Shown: in pieces, positions 34,690-43,369 of the stretch
Layout of the letters: every line of letters starts with the position of its first letter
Position numbering within the stretch: the first letter of the stretch is position 1
Source: JAQVYB01 sp964490935
GTDB lineage: Bacteria; Verrucomicrobiota; Kiritimatiellia; RZYC01
Length of the DNA: 64,000 nt
Reading direction: 5' to 3'
Assembly: GCA_964490935.1 (NCBI GenBank)
Contig: CAZBEO010000006.1
Location: forward strand, 7,282-71,281
Made by a program: the position numbers and the translations under genes
The notes under the pieces: model-generated
What the model saw: only the letters and a program-made list of their open reading frames with translations
Database searches by the model: none
What the model was told of the DNA's origin: nothing

Positions 34690-37149
34690 TCACTCCAGCG
34701 ACATGGAAATGGCTTCGCGAATCCGGTCGGCCATCTCCTGATATTCTTCTTCGGACGGCGTCACCGGCGGCAAAATGCGCACCGTGACCGGCGCGAAAAA
34801 CCGGGGCAGACGGCGACCCGGCGGAAGGGCTTCAAACGCGCCTTGAATCGCCGCTGGCAGCACCGGCACCTTCCGTTCGAGGCTCAGCATCGCGAAGGTG
34901 GGACGAAACGCCCCCAGGTGTCCATCGCGCGTTCGCGTACCTTCGGGGAAAATGATGACGCTCCCGCCGCTTTGCAGCGCCGCACTCATTTTCTGGATGG
35001 ATTCGCGCAGGCGCTTGTTGATGTCCATCACAATCACGTTACAGTGCCGCGCGAGATAGCGCAAAAACACATTATTCACATGCCGCTCCTTGGCATAGAA
35101 AAACACCTGCTGCATGCGGCGGGCCGTAAGTGCAGCGGAAAGAAAAAGCCCATCCAGATAGCTGCCGTGATTCGCCACCAGAATAAATGGACCCTGCGCC
35201 GGAATATTTTCCACCCCCTCGACGCGTACGCGGAAACAGACGCGAATCAACCCATTCAGCAGGCGCACCAGCGAGCGGTGCAGCCAACCGCTATGCGGCA
35301 GATCGACCGCCTCGCCGGAAGTCAGAATGTCCTTCCAGTGGAACGTCTTTTCCACATCGCGATCTTTGTGGCCGTCAATGTATTCCGCCAGTTGGCGCAC
35401 CGTGGTCAAGCGCTCGAAATCCACGTCCGCCAGTTCCACCCCAAACGACTCGCGCACATACACCTGCAAGCTGATGCGCCCGAGGGAATCCAGCCCAAGG
35501 TCGGCCGTCAGCCGCGCATCCGCCGTGACAGGCAGGCTCACCAGCCGCCCCAGGCACTGCATCAGCCGTCGGCATGTGGCCGACGGAGCTTCCACCTCTC
35601 GCTCTGCCTCTAACACCGCACGCCCCGCCAACTCCGGCAGCAGAAAACGCCGCAGCTTCCCCAGCCGCGTACGCGGCAACTCCTGCGCCACCAGCCAGGA
35701 GCGGGCGATTTTCTTGTATGAAGCGGCCTTCTCATTATACGGCGCAAGAATCTGTTCCTCCGCCCAGGTCTCGTCCGCCCCGGCGGGTGCCTGCTCACCC
35801 AGACGCAGCGCCGCCTGCAATACGTCATCACGCAGAAACACGCCCACTTCGCACAGTGCCGGCGAAACCGACAACAGCTTTTCCTCTACCTCCGCCGGGT
35901 TCACCTTCTTCCCGCTTGGCAACACGAGAATCTCCTTGATGCGTCCGGTGATGAACAAGCGACCATCCGCATCAAGCCGACCGGTATCACCCGTATACAG
36001 CCATCCGTCGCGCAGCACCTCGGCGGTCTCCTCGGGGCGTCCGTAATACCCCTGCATCACGTTCGGTCCACGCGTAATGATTTCCCCATCCTGAATGCGC
36101 ACCTCATTGCACTCAAGGGCCTGACCACACGAGCCCGGACACACCCCGTCTGGACGCGGAAACGTGATCATAGGAGCCGCCTCCGTCATGCCATAGCCCT
36201 CCAGCACGCAGAACCCCAGCGTACGCAGGCATTCCGCCACCGCCGGGTCCAGCGGAGCGCCCCCGCTCACCATAAACTGCATGTGCCCACCGAACTTCTC
36301 ATGCACCTTGCGAAAAAGCCGCCGCGAAAACGCGGGCGAGCCCACCCGCCGCGCCAGACCATACAGTGTCCGAGCCACCACAGACTCTGCAAAGCGAGCC
36401 TGGATATTGCCCGCAATCAAAGCATAAAACCGGGGCACGCCGATAATCAGTGTCACCGCATGACGCTGCAGTGTCGCCATCATATCCGCCGGCGAAAGCG
36501 AAGGCGTGAACACCAGCGTACCCGCCGTGGCCAGCGGTGCCAGCACCGACCCCACCAGTGGCAGCACGTGATGCAGTGGCAGCAGCACCAACGTCCGTTG
36601 ATCCCGCGTGAAAATACCCGCCGCGCCTACCGCACGCACATTCTCCATCAGATTATTGAACGAAAGCATCACGCCCTTCGGCTTGCCCGTGGTGCCCGAA
36701 GTATAAATAATCACGGCCGTCTGCTCCGCATCTCCCGCCACCTCAACCGGCGCGGAGTGCGATGCGCACGCCTCTGCCAACTCCTCCACCACCATCAACC
36801 GACACGAAACGCCCGCCTGCTCCAACGCCGCACGCGCACGCCCCTCCGACTGACGCGAACACACCAGCAGCTCTGGACGGCAGTCGCTCAGAATAAAAGC
36901 CACCTCGTCCGGCGGCAGCTCGTGATCGATCGTCACATTCACCGCCCCGCGCAACCACACCGCATAAAAAGCGAACACCCATTCCGGTCGGTTCTCCAGA
37001 TACAGCGCGACCCTGGAACCGGATACAGGCTCCAGCGTGCTTGCCGTGTCGCCCACCGCCTTCAACAGCTCCGCATAGGAGACCACCCGGTCACCCGCCA
37101 GCATCGCCGTCTTCCCCTCATCCTTCAAAAAGTAAATAGTCATCCTCAA
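34690..37149 (-). CDS. Acyl-ACP ligase / ACP / 1-acylglycerophosphate acyltransferase fusion (Aas-like)
   Basis: 819 residues in three parts. Residues 1-490 are an AMP-binding ligase (VIIYTSGTTGKPKGVMLSFN, GYGMTEAAPMI, YTGDTGRLDADGRLFITGR). About 515-590 is a carrier domain with the phosphopantetheine site DLGLDSLGRI. About 620-819 is a PlsC acyltransferase with NHGSYLDG and FPEGTRTRDG. Aas of E. coli reacylates lysophospholipid with ligase and acyltransferase; here a carrier domain sits between them, so the acyl chain could be loaded on the protein itself. It stands alone on its strand, facing the protease remnant. Confidence 0.9.
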   Translation of the reverse strand: MRMTIYFLKDEGKTAMLAGDRVVSYAELLKAVGDTASTLEPVSGSRVALYLENRPEWVFAFYAVWLRGAVNVTIDHELPPDEVAFILSDCRPELLVCSRQSEGRARAALEQAGVSCRLMVVEELAEACASHSAPVEVAGDAEQTAVIIYTSGTTGKPKGVMLSFNNLMENVRAVGAAGIFTRDQRTLVLLPLHHVLPLVGSVLAPLATAGTLVFTPSLSPADMMATLQRHAVTLIIGVPRFYALIAGNIQARFAESVVARTLYGLARRVGSPAFSRRLFRKVHEKFGGHMQFMVSGGAPLDPAVAECLRTLGFCVLEGYGMTEAAPMITFPRPDGVCPGSCGQALECNEVRIQDGEIITRGPNVMQGYYGRPEETAEVLRDGWLYTGDTGRLDADGRLFITGRIKEILVLPSGKKVNPAEVEEKLLSVSPALCEVGVFLRDDVLQAALRLGEQAPAGADETWAEEQILAPYNEKAASYKKIARSWLVAQELPRTRLGKLRRFLLPELAGRAVLEAEREVEAPSATCRRLMQCLGRLVSLPVTADARLTADLGLDSLGRISLQVYVRESFGVELADVDFERLTTVRQLAEYIDGHKDRDVEKTFHWKDILTSGEAVDLPHSGWLHRSLVRLLNGLIRVCFRVRVEGVENIPAQGPFILVANHGSYLDGLFLSAALTARRMQQVFFYAKERHVNNVFLRYLARHCNVIVMDINKRLRESIQKMSAALQSGGSVIIFPEGTRTRDGHLGAFRPTFAMLSLERKVPVLPAAIQGAFEALPPGRRLPRFFAPVTVRILPPVTPSEEEYQEMADRIREAISMSLE

Positions 37150-37248
37150 CCTCCAAAATCACTCATCAACTAAAGCAAAGGAGCAATACAACGACCTAGG
37201 CGCATAGTAGCAAAGAGAAGCAAGAATTCATACCAACAACGGAAGAAG

Positions 37249-39708
37249 TTATCGAAGGGGACGCTTCCCCGGCAGGCAGATGTCGATAACCTCCTGAAAA
37301 TGTTCGACGTAATGCACGGTCAGTCCCTTGCGCACATGCGCGGGCAATTCTTCAAAATCCTGTTGATTGTTTTTTGGAAGAATGAGTTTTTTAATTTTTG
37401 CGCGGCGGGCGGCGAGTGTTTTTTCCTTCACACCGCCAATCGGCATGACGAGTCCGGTGAGAGTCAACTCGCCGGTCATGGCCAACCCCGCCTTGATGGG
37501 GCGGTTCACCGCCAGGGAATACAGCGCGAGGGCCATGGTGATGCCCGCCGATGGCCCATCCTTGGGCGTGGCACCCGCCGGAACATGCAGATGAATGGCG
37601 TTGCGGCGGAAAAAAGTTCGCGCTTCTTCGGAGGTGCTCAGCAGGGAACGGACGTAGGTGTAGGCGATTTCAGAGGACTCTACCATCACTTCGCCAAGCT
37701 GTCCGGTCTGTTTGAAGCCGGGGCGTCCGGTTTCGACACACTGGGCTTCGATGAAGAGTGTATCCCCGCCCATGCTGGTCCAGGCCAGGCCGGTCACCAC
37801 GCCAGGGATCGGCTTCTTGTAGTACTGCTCGTCGGTGAAAAGGCGTTTGCCGAGCAGATCGGGCAGGTCTTTTTCGTCGATCCGTGCGGCTTGGCACTTG
37901 CCTTCCATGATGCGTTTGACGGATTTGCGCATGAGTTTGCGGATGTGATTTTCGAGTCCGCGTACGCCGGGTTCGCGGGCGTATCCATCAATCATGCTTC
38001 GGAGTGCCTTTGGTGTGATGGAGAACTGCGCTTTGGTCAGGCCGTGTTCCTTGAGTTGTTTTGGAATCAGAAAGCGCCGGGCAATCTGGAGTTTTTCCTG
38101 GAGGATATAGCCGGCCAGCTTGATGACTTCCATGCGATCGAGCAGAGGGCGCGGAATGGTATCGAGCTGATTAGCGGTGCAGATGAAGAAGACGTTGGAA
38201 AGGTCGAAGCGGACATCCAGGTAGTGATCAAGAAATTCGCAGTTCTGCTCGGGGTCCAACACTTCAAGCAGCGCGGAAGCGGGGTCGCCCTGATAGCTCG
38301 CGCCGATTTTGTCGATTTCATCAATCATGATGACAGGATTTTGACTCTTGCAGGTCTTGATCGCCTGAACGAATTTGCCGGGCAATGCGCCGATGTAGGT
38401 GCGCCGGTGGCCTTTTATTTCGGACTCATCGCGAATTCCGCCGACGGAAAAGCGGTAGAAATTCCGTCCGATGCTGTTGGCGATCGACTTGCCGATGGAG
38501 GTTTTTCCCACACCGGGCGGGCCTACAAAGCACAGGATCGTGCCGGATATGCTTCCTTTCATCATGCCCACAGAAAGAAATTCTAGGATGCGCTCTTTCA
38601 CATCCTCAAGTCCGTAGTGATCGCGGTCCAGCGTGCGTGCGGCCTTGGTCACATCGCAGCGGTCCTCCGTGTGAATGCCCCAAGGCAGCCCGGTCAGCCA
38701 TTCCAGATAATTTCGCGTCACGGTGAATTCAGGTGAATGCTGCTCAATGAGTTTGAACTTTTCCATTTCCTCGTCGATGCGCTCGCGGGCCTCCTGCGGC
38801 AACGTCAGCTCGCCAATACGTTTCTCGAACCGCTCGACCTCCGTTTCCTTGCCTTCCTTGGAAATGCCCAGCTCTTTCTTGATTTCCTCAAGCTGTTTCC
38901 GCAGGAAAAAATCGCGCTGCTGCTTGCTTAGGTTTTCCTCAATGCTTCGGTTAATCTTGGCCTGAATGCGCGAGATATCGATTTCCTTTTTCAGCAGCTC
39001 TAGCACCTTTTTGATGCGCAGGCGGATGCTGAACGTACTGAGAATTTCCTGTAGATCCGGTCCATCCGCCGTCGTCAAGGCGGCGGCAAAATCGGCGAGG
39101 CGTCCGGGGTCATTCAGCGATGAAATGGAAAGGAAGATGCTCAACTCTTCTTTATGCAGGGGATTCAACTGCACGAGGTCCTTGATGCTCCGAATGATGG
39201 CCAGCGAATAGGCCTTCAGTTCGTCGTTCACCGTCATGTTGCTCTCGAGCTCATATTCCACGGAGGTCACGATGTAGGGCTTTTCCTGTACCACGTCCGT
39301 AATACGAAAACGCTCAAGCACCGACAGCATGAGATGCATCGGCAGGGCCGCCGCCGGATGAACCACTTCCAAAATCTCTGCCAACACGCCGGTGGAATAT
39401 AAATCCGCCCCGGCCACGATCCCGCCCTCGGAATCGACCTGATCCTTGACCAACACCACACCGATCAGACGGGATTCACCCTTCAGCTGCTCCGCAATCA
39501 TCTTCTTCAGATGGTCGTCGCCAATCAGCATAGGTAGCTGCATCTTCGGAAAGAGAGGGCGATGATACACTGGTACAATCGGCAGCCAGGGCGGATAAGG
39601 CTGACGCGCCAACACCAGATTCGACTCGGACTGCTCCCCCTCCTCTTCCGACGGCTGAATCACTGTTGAGGGCTCAGGCTTCTCTTGTTCCTTTTTTCCG
39701 TTTTTCAT
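37249..39708 (-). CDS. lon: ATP-dependent protease Lon
   Basis: 819 residues. It has an N-terminal substrate-recognition domain (LPIVPVYHRPLFPKMQLPML), a coiled linker, an AAA+ module with Walker A GPPGVGKTSIGKSIA near 400 and Walker B MIDEIDKIG, and a C-terminal protease with the serine in KDGPSAGITMAL (about 716) and the lysine in GGVKEKTLAARRAK (about 760). It degrades misfolded and regulatory proteins in the cytoplasm. I prefer ATG 39708 (MKNGKKEQEK); the longer reading to 39774 lacks a good ribosome site. Confidence 0.96.
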   Translation of the reverse strand: MKNGKKEQEKPEPSTVIQPSEEEGEQSESNLVLARQPYPPWLPIVPVYHRPLFPKMQLPMLIGDDHLKKMIAEQLKGESRLIGVVLVKDQVDSEGGIVAGADLYSTGVLAEILEVVHPAAALPMHLMLSVLERFRITDVVQEKPYIVTSVEYELESNMTVNDELKAYSLAIIRSIKDLVQLNPLHKEELSIFLSISSLNDPGRLADFAAALTTADGPDLQEILSTFSIRLRIKKVLELLKKEIDISRIQAKINRSIEENLSKQQRDFFLRKQLEEIKKELGISKEGKETEVERFEKRIGELTLPQEARERIDEEMEKFKLIEQHSPEFTVTRNYLEWLTGLPWGIHTEDRCDVTKAARTLDRDHYGLEDVKERILEFLSVGMMKGSISGTILCFVGPPGVGKTSIGKSIANSIGRNFYRFSVGGIRDESEIKGHRRTYIGALPGKFVQAIKTCKSQNPVIMIDEIDKIGASYQGDPASALLEVLDPEQNCEFLDHYLDVRFDLSNVFFICTANQLDTIPRPLLDRMEVIKLAGYILQEKLQIARRFLIPKQLKEHGLTKAQFSITPKALRSMIDGYAREPGVRGLENHIRKLMRKSVKRIMEGKCQAARIDEKDLPDLLGKRLFTDEQYYKKPIPGVVTGLAWTSMGGDTLFIEAQCVETGRPGFKQTGQLGEVMVESSEIAYTYVRSLLSTSEEARTFFRRNAIHLHVPAGATPKDGPSAGITMALALYSLAVNRPIKAGLAMTGELTLTGLVMPIGGVKEKTLAARRAKIKKLILPKNNQQDFEELPAHVRKGLTVHYVEHFQEVIDICLPGKRPLR

Positions 39709-39855
39709 AGGGACTTCCCGATCGTGATAGAAGATGACGGAGCACATCGTAATCGCCCATAGCTCACGGGTCAAGCGGATCGCGAGCCGTTTCTGCTTGT
39801 TTTGCCGGGGTCCTTTTGTGAAAGTCTACGTCGCAATAGGGAGATTACGCTGCCA

Positions 39856-40755
39856 ATGAATAGAAGATCATTCCGCCGGCTATGCCTGCTGCTTCTGCTG
39901 TTTTGTTTCGTCAGTTTGGGTTGTACCGTTTTGCGGGGCGGTGATCCGGCGAGGAAGCCCCGTCAGCAGGTACGTGCCACAAAAGCCTGGCTTTGTTACT
40001 ACGGCAATGACCGGGGCGTGCTGACGGCTAATCCCTTGATCGATCTGTTGATTCTGGATGCCGACGAGTTGGGCCCGCTGACCAGGGAGGAAAAGAATAA
40101 CCGCCTCTGTCTGGCCTATCTCAGCGTGGGTGAGGCAGAAGAATTTCGCATGTATTGGAAGGGTATTCGCAATAAATCCTGGGTGCTGGGAAAGAATCCG
40201 GATTGGCCGGGCGATCATCTGGTGGATGTGCGCAGTGAGGAATGGTGCCGTTTGCTGACCCATGAGGTCGCCCCGCGCTTGATGGCTGCTGGCTATGATG
40301 GGTTTATGCTCGATACACTGGATACGGCGGAGACCCTGCTACAATCTGATCCCGTCACCTACGCCGGCGTGAACGAGACCATGGCCGACCTTGTTTTAAC
40401 GCTGCGCAAACGCTGGCCGGACGCCGTGATTCTGGTGAACCGCGGCTTTGACGTACTTCCCTTGATTGCCCCGCAAATTGACGGGGTTCTGGTGGAGGGG
40501 GTTCGTTCAACCATGGACTTCAAGCGCAAACGCTCGCGGATGCTCTCCACCGATGAGTGCCTTTGGATCGAAAAGAAACTGGAAGCAGCTCAAAACGCCG
40601 GGCTGCCTATTTTTGCACTGGATTATGTGGCCCCGCCGGACCCAGATCAGGCCGCCGCCGTGTATCACCGGCTTCAACGTCTTGGATACCGCCCGCTGAT
40701 CAGTACGCCGGACCTGTCGCATTACGACTTTCCGTATGTGTACACCGGGCCCTAG
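39856..40755 (+). CDS. GH114-like endo-alpha-1,4-polygalactosaminidase family lipoprotein
   Basis: 299 residues with a lipoprotein signal (LLLLFCFVSLGC). The mature part has the TIM-barrel pattern of the TM1410/GH114 family: KAWLCYYGNDRG, CLAYLSVGEAEEFRMYW, PGDHLVDVRSEEW, GYDGFMLDTLDT, PIFALDYVAPPD. Family members cut galactosamine-rich polysaccharides, as in the PelA hydrolase part. It is divergent from lon and upstream of cstA. Removal of secreted polysaccharide is inferred from the family only. Confidence 0.78.
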   Translation: MNRRSFRRLCLLLLLFCFVSLGCTVLRGGDPARKPRQQVRATKAWLCYYGNDRGVLTANPLIDLLILDADELGPLTREEKNNRLCLAYLSVGEAEEFRMYWKGIRNKSWVLGKNPDWPGDHLVDVRSEEWCRLLTHEVAPRLMAAGYDGFMLDTLDTAETLLQSDPVTYAGVNETMADLVLTLRKRWPDAVILVNRGFDVLPLIAPQIDGVLVEGVRSTMDFKRKRSRMLSTDECLWIEKKLEAAQNAGLPIFALDYVAPPDPDQAAAVYHRLQRLGYRPLISTPDLSHYDFPYVYTGP

Positions 40756-40789
40756 CAGGCTACCGGGCTTTGGCCCGCCATCTTCTCCA

Positions 40790-40815
40790 CGTCCGCTCGG
40801 CGAGCGGACGGCTAC
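40790..40815 (-). repeat. REP-like palindrome, type B, ending CTAC
   Basis: CGTCCGCTC-GGC-GAGCGGACG followed by GCTAC; on the minus strand it starts GTAG and nearly matches the unit at 1750-1776. It lies between the GH114-like gene and cstA. Just upstream, at 40762-40780, a further GCTAC is followed by a small hairpin (CGGGC/GCCCG). Confidence 0.68.
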
Positions 40816-40908
40816 CAGCTCGGAATATCGTGCAAATCCTGCTTGACCCATTTTTCTGGCGGGAGCATCTTTGGAACGTTTCTATCCATTATCAGGAGGA
40901 GGGGTTTC

Positions 40909-42678
40909 ATGAATGTCCTGTGGGTTTTGATCGTAGCCGTGCCCATATTTCTGCTGGCCTACCGTTTTTTTGGCCGCTATCTCGAACGCACCATGAGCGG
41001 CGGCGAGGAACAGACAGCCCCGGCGGTCAGCCTGAATGACGGCACGGATTACGTGCCCAGCAAAACGCCCATAGTGTTCAGCCACCACTTTGCCTCGATT
41101 GCCGGCGCAGGCCCGATCGTGGGTCCGACCGTGGCCATGATTTATGGCTATATTCCGGTTTGGCTCTGGGTGCTTTGCGGCGCGGTGTTCATCGGCGCGG
41201 TGCAGGATTATGCGAGCCTGTTTGTGAGCATGCGCGAGCGGGGACATTCCATGGCTCAGGTGGCCGACCGCACGCTCGGGCGCAAGGGCTTTTTTTTGGT
41301 CATGGCGTTTTCCATTATCATTTTGCTTCTGCTGACCTCGGCCTTTCTCGGCCTCTCGGCCACGGCGCTGACATCACTGGTTCCGCTGGATCAGATGCAC
41401 ATGAGCGCGGAGAAGACCTTCCTGGACGTGGTTCAGAACTCCGACGGCGTGGCGTGCGCAAAAATCGGCGGGATCGCCTCGATGTCGCTGATTATCATTA
41501 CCGCCTGCGCCCCGGTCATCGGCTGGCTGGTTCACAAGCGCGGCGTGCGCCTTTCTCTGATGGTTCCGGCCGCAATCTTTCTGTGCTTTCTTTCCATTGT
41601 TTTCGGGGTGACCCATCCGCTGACGTTGTCGCCGCTGACCTGGATGATTGCGCTGACGGTGTATGTGGCGCTGGCCTCGGGCCTGCCGGTCTGGGCGATT
41701 CTTCAGCCGCGCGATTTCATCAATTCATTTCTGCTATATTTCGGCATGGCGCTGCTGATTGTCGGGGTTCTTGCGGCGGGGATTCGACACGATACTTTTC
41801 AGATGCCAGCGTTCAACCTCGCTGGGGGCCAAAAAGCGCTGGGTCTGGTTTGGCCGTTTCTTTTCATTACCGTGGCCTGCGGTGCTATTTCCGGATTTCA
41901 TGCCATGGTCACGGGCGGCACCACCAGCAAGCAGCTCACCTCCGAACGAGCCTCGCGCGGCGTGGGTTATGGCGGAATGCTCATGGAGGGCTTTCTGGCG
42001 CTGCTGGTGGTGGTGGCCATTGGTGCTGGCTTGACGCTGGATGAATTTTCTTCGCTGGTTTTCCCGACGGCCACGGGGGTGGGCAGCAATCCGGTGCTGG
42101 CCTTTGCGCTGGGCATGGGAAATCTGGTGTATCGCGCCCTGGGCATACCGATGGAATACGGCACGGTGTTCGGCATGTTGATGGTGGAAGGCTTCATCGT
42201 AACCACCCTGGATACGGCAGCACGCCTGAACCGCTACCTGCTCGAAGAACTCTGGACGGCCCTGTTCAAAAAGACCCCACGCCTTCTAGCCAGTCATTTC
42301 TTCAACGCCTGTATCGTGGCCAGCTTGATGTTTTTGTTTTGCTATACCAACACCTTCAAATACATCTGGCCGATTTTCGGCAGCGCCAATCAATTGATGG
42401 CAGCGATGACGCTGGTGGTGGTGGCGGTCTGGCTGGCCCTGCGGTCGCGTCCGGTCTGGTTTGCGGTGTGGCCTGCGGCATTTATGATGGTCACCACGCT
42501 GGTTTCGCTGGTGGACCTCCTGATCCATAAATACATCCCCGCACGCAACATCCCGCTCATCCTGACGGATGTGCTCCTGATCGTGCTGGCATTCGGGGTG
42601 ATGATCCTGGCGATTGGTCAGTTTCTGCGGTTGCGCGTTGCTCGGGCAAAATCGAGTACGCCCCGAGGAGTCGCCTGA
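40909..42678 (+). CDS. cstA: Carbon starvation protein CstA (pyruvate/peptide transporter family)
   Basis: 589 residues with about 15 transmembrane helices. Hallmarks are YVPSKTPIVFSHHFASIAGA, GPIVGPTVAMIYGYIPVWLW, GAVQDYASLFVSMRERG, TTSKQLTSERASRGVGYGGM and FCYTNTFKYIWPIFGSANQL. AGGAGG precedes ATG 40909; a longer in-frame reading to 40843 crosses this site. CstA and its paralogue BtsT import pyruvate, and CstA may import peptides. The gene ends nine bases before a convergent toxin gene. Confidence 0.93.
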   Translation: MNVLWVLIVAVPIFLLAYRFFGRYLERTMSGGEEQTAPAVSLNDGTDYVPSKTPIVFSHHFASIAGAGPIVGPTVAMIYGYIPVWLWVLCGAVFIGAVQDYASLFVSMRERGHSMAQVADRTLGRKGFFLVMAFSIIILLLLTSAFLGLSATALTSLVPLDQMHMSAEKTFLDVVQNSDGVACAKIGGIASMSLIIITACAPVIGWLVHKRGVRLSLMVPAAIFLCFLSIVFGVTHPLTLSPLTWMIALTVYVALASGLPVWAILQPRDFINSFLLYFGMALLIVGVLAAGIRHDTFQMPAFNLAGGQKALGLVWPFLFITVACGAISGFHAMVTGGTTSKQLTSERASRGVGYGGMLMEGFLALLVVVAIGAGLTLDEFSSLVFPTATGVGSNPVLAFALGMGNLVYRALGIPMEYGTVFGMLMVEGFIVTTLDTAARLNRYLLEELWTALFKKTPRLLASHFFNACIVASLMFLFCYTNTFKYIWPIFGSANQLMAAMTLVVVAVWLALRSRPVWFAVWPAAFMMVTTLVSLVDLLIHKYIPARNIPLILTDVLLIVLAFGVMILAIGQFLRLRVARAKSSTPRGVA

Positions 42679-42687
42679 ATCCTCTGA

Positions 42688-43095
42688 TCAGGACGCCTCT
42701 GCGAATGCTCTCAGGCTAACGGACCGTGTGGGAAACGCACGCAATATCTGTTTGTCTGAAGTCACGAGTATGGTTCCTAGGTCTTCGGCCAAGGCGACGT
42801 ATTCGCAGTCATACGCCGAGCAAGTGGACCCCACAACCACCTGCATGACAATCGCCGAAGGAATCAGATATTCTTGGCCGGCGAGCTGAGATTCGGCGCC
42901 GCTGAGGCAACGATCAATGCTGGAGCGATCAAGGTCACCACGGCGGAGATAGCCTGCAAGAATATTGCGGAACTCCGAACGCCAGAGAATTGAAGAAACC
43001 CAGTGCGGATCTTTGACCAAAGCCCGCTCCGCAAATTCGGTCATATCGCCCGGTATCCACAGGTACGCGATCGTGTTGACATCTACAACGATCAC
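42688..43095 (-). CDS. vapC: PIN-domain toxin, VapC-like
   Basis: 135 residues with the PIN pattern: MIVVDVNTIAYLW (first Asp), ILWRSEFRNIL (Glu), SAYDCEYVALAEDL and ILVTSDKQIL (acidic residues). GTG 43095 overlaps the antitoxin stop as GTGA, so translation is probably coupled. Gene order is the usual antitoxin-then-toxin. It appears to be an intact endoribonuclease toxin. Confidence 0.85.
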   Translation of the reverse strand: MIVVDVNTIAYLWIPGDMTEFAERALVKDPHWVSSILWRSEFRNILAGYLRRGDLDRSSIDRCLSGAESQLAGQEYLIPSAIVMQVVVGSTCSAYDCEYVALAEDLGTILVTSDKQILRAFPTRSVSLRAFAEAS

Positions 43096-43331
43096 CGACG
43101 CCCCGCATTTTTCAGGGCGTTGAGATCCTTTTGGGTGAGATAAACGCCCAAGGTCTCCCGCACGGCGCGGGCGTGGTCCCCAATAGCACCCGCATCAATG
43201 GGAGTGCCACGCAACGTCAGCTCCAGCGTAGCGATCACTTCCTTGTTCAGGCTCCTCCCGTGAGATTTGGCCTGCATCTTAAGGGTGCGGTGTATGGCTG
43301 GCGGAATATTCTTTAACGTGATGGTAGTCAT
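43092..43331 (-). CDS. vapB: Ribbon-helix-helix antitoxin, FitA/VapB-like
   Basis: 79 residues. The N-terminus TTITLKNIPPAIHRTLKMQA followed by SHGRSLNKEVIATLE is the Arc/FitA ribbon-helix-helix DNA-binding fold; the C-terminal half should bind the toxin. ATG 43331 is preferred over an in-frame codon at 43349. It lies 38 bases past the end of the giant glycoside hydrolase gene. Confidence 0.8.
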   Translation of the reverse strand: MTTITLKNIPPAIHRTLKMQAKSHGRSLNKEVIATLELTLRGTPIDAGAIGDHARAVRETLGVYLTQKDLNALKNAGRR

Positions 43332-43369
43332 GGCGCAACCATAACGCATCCATTATGGATGTCAATGCG

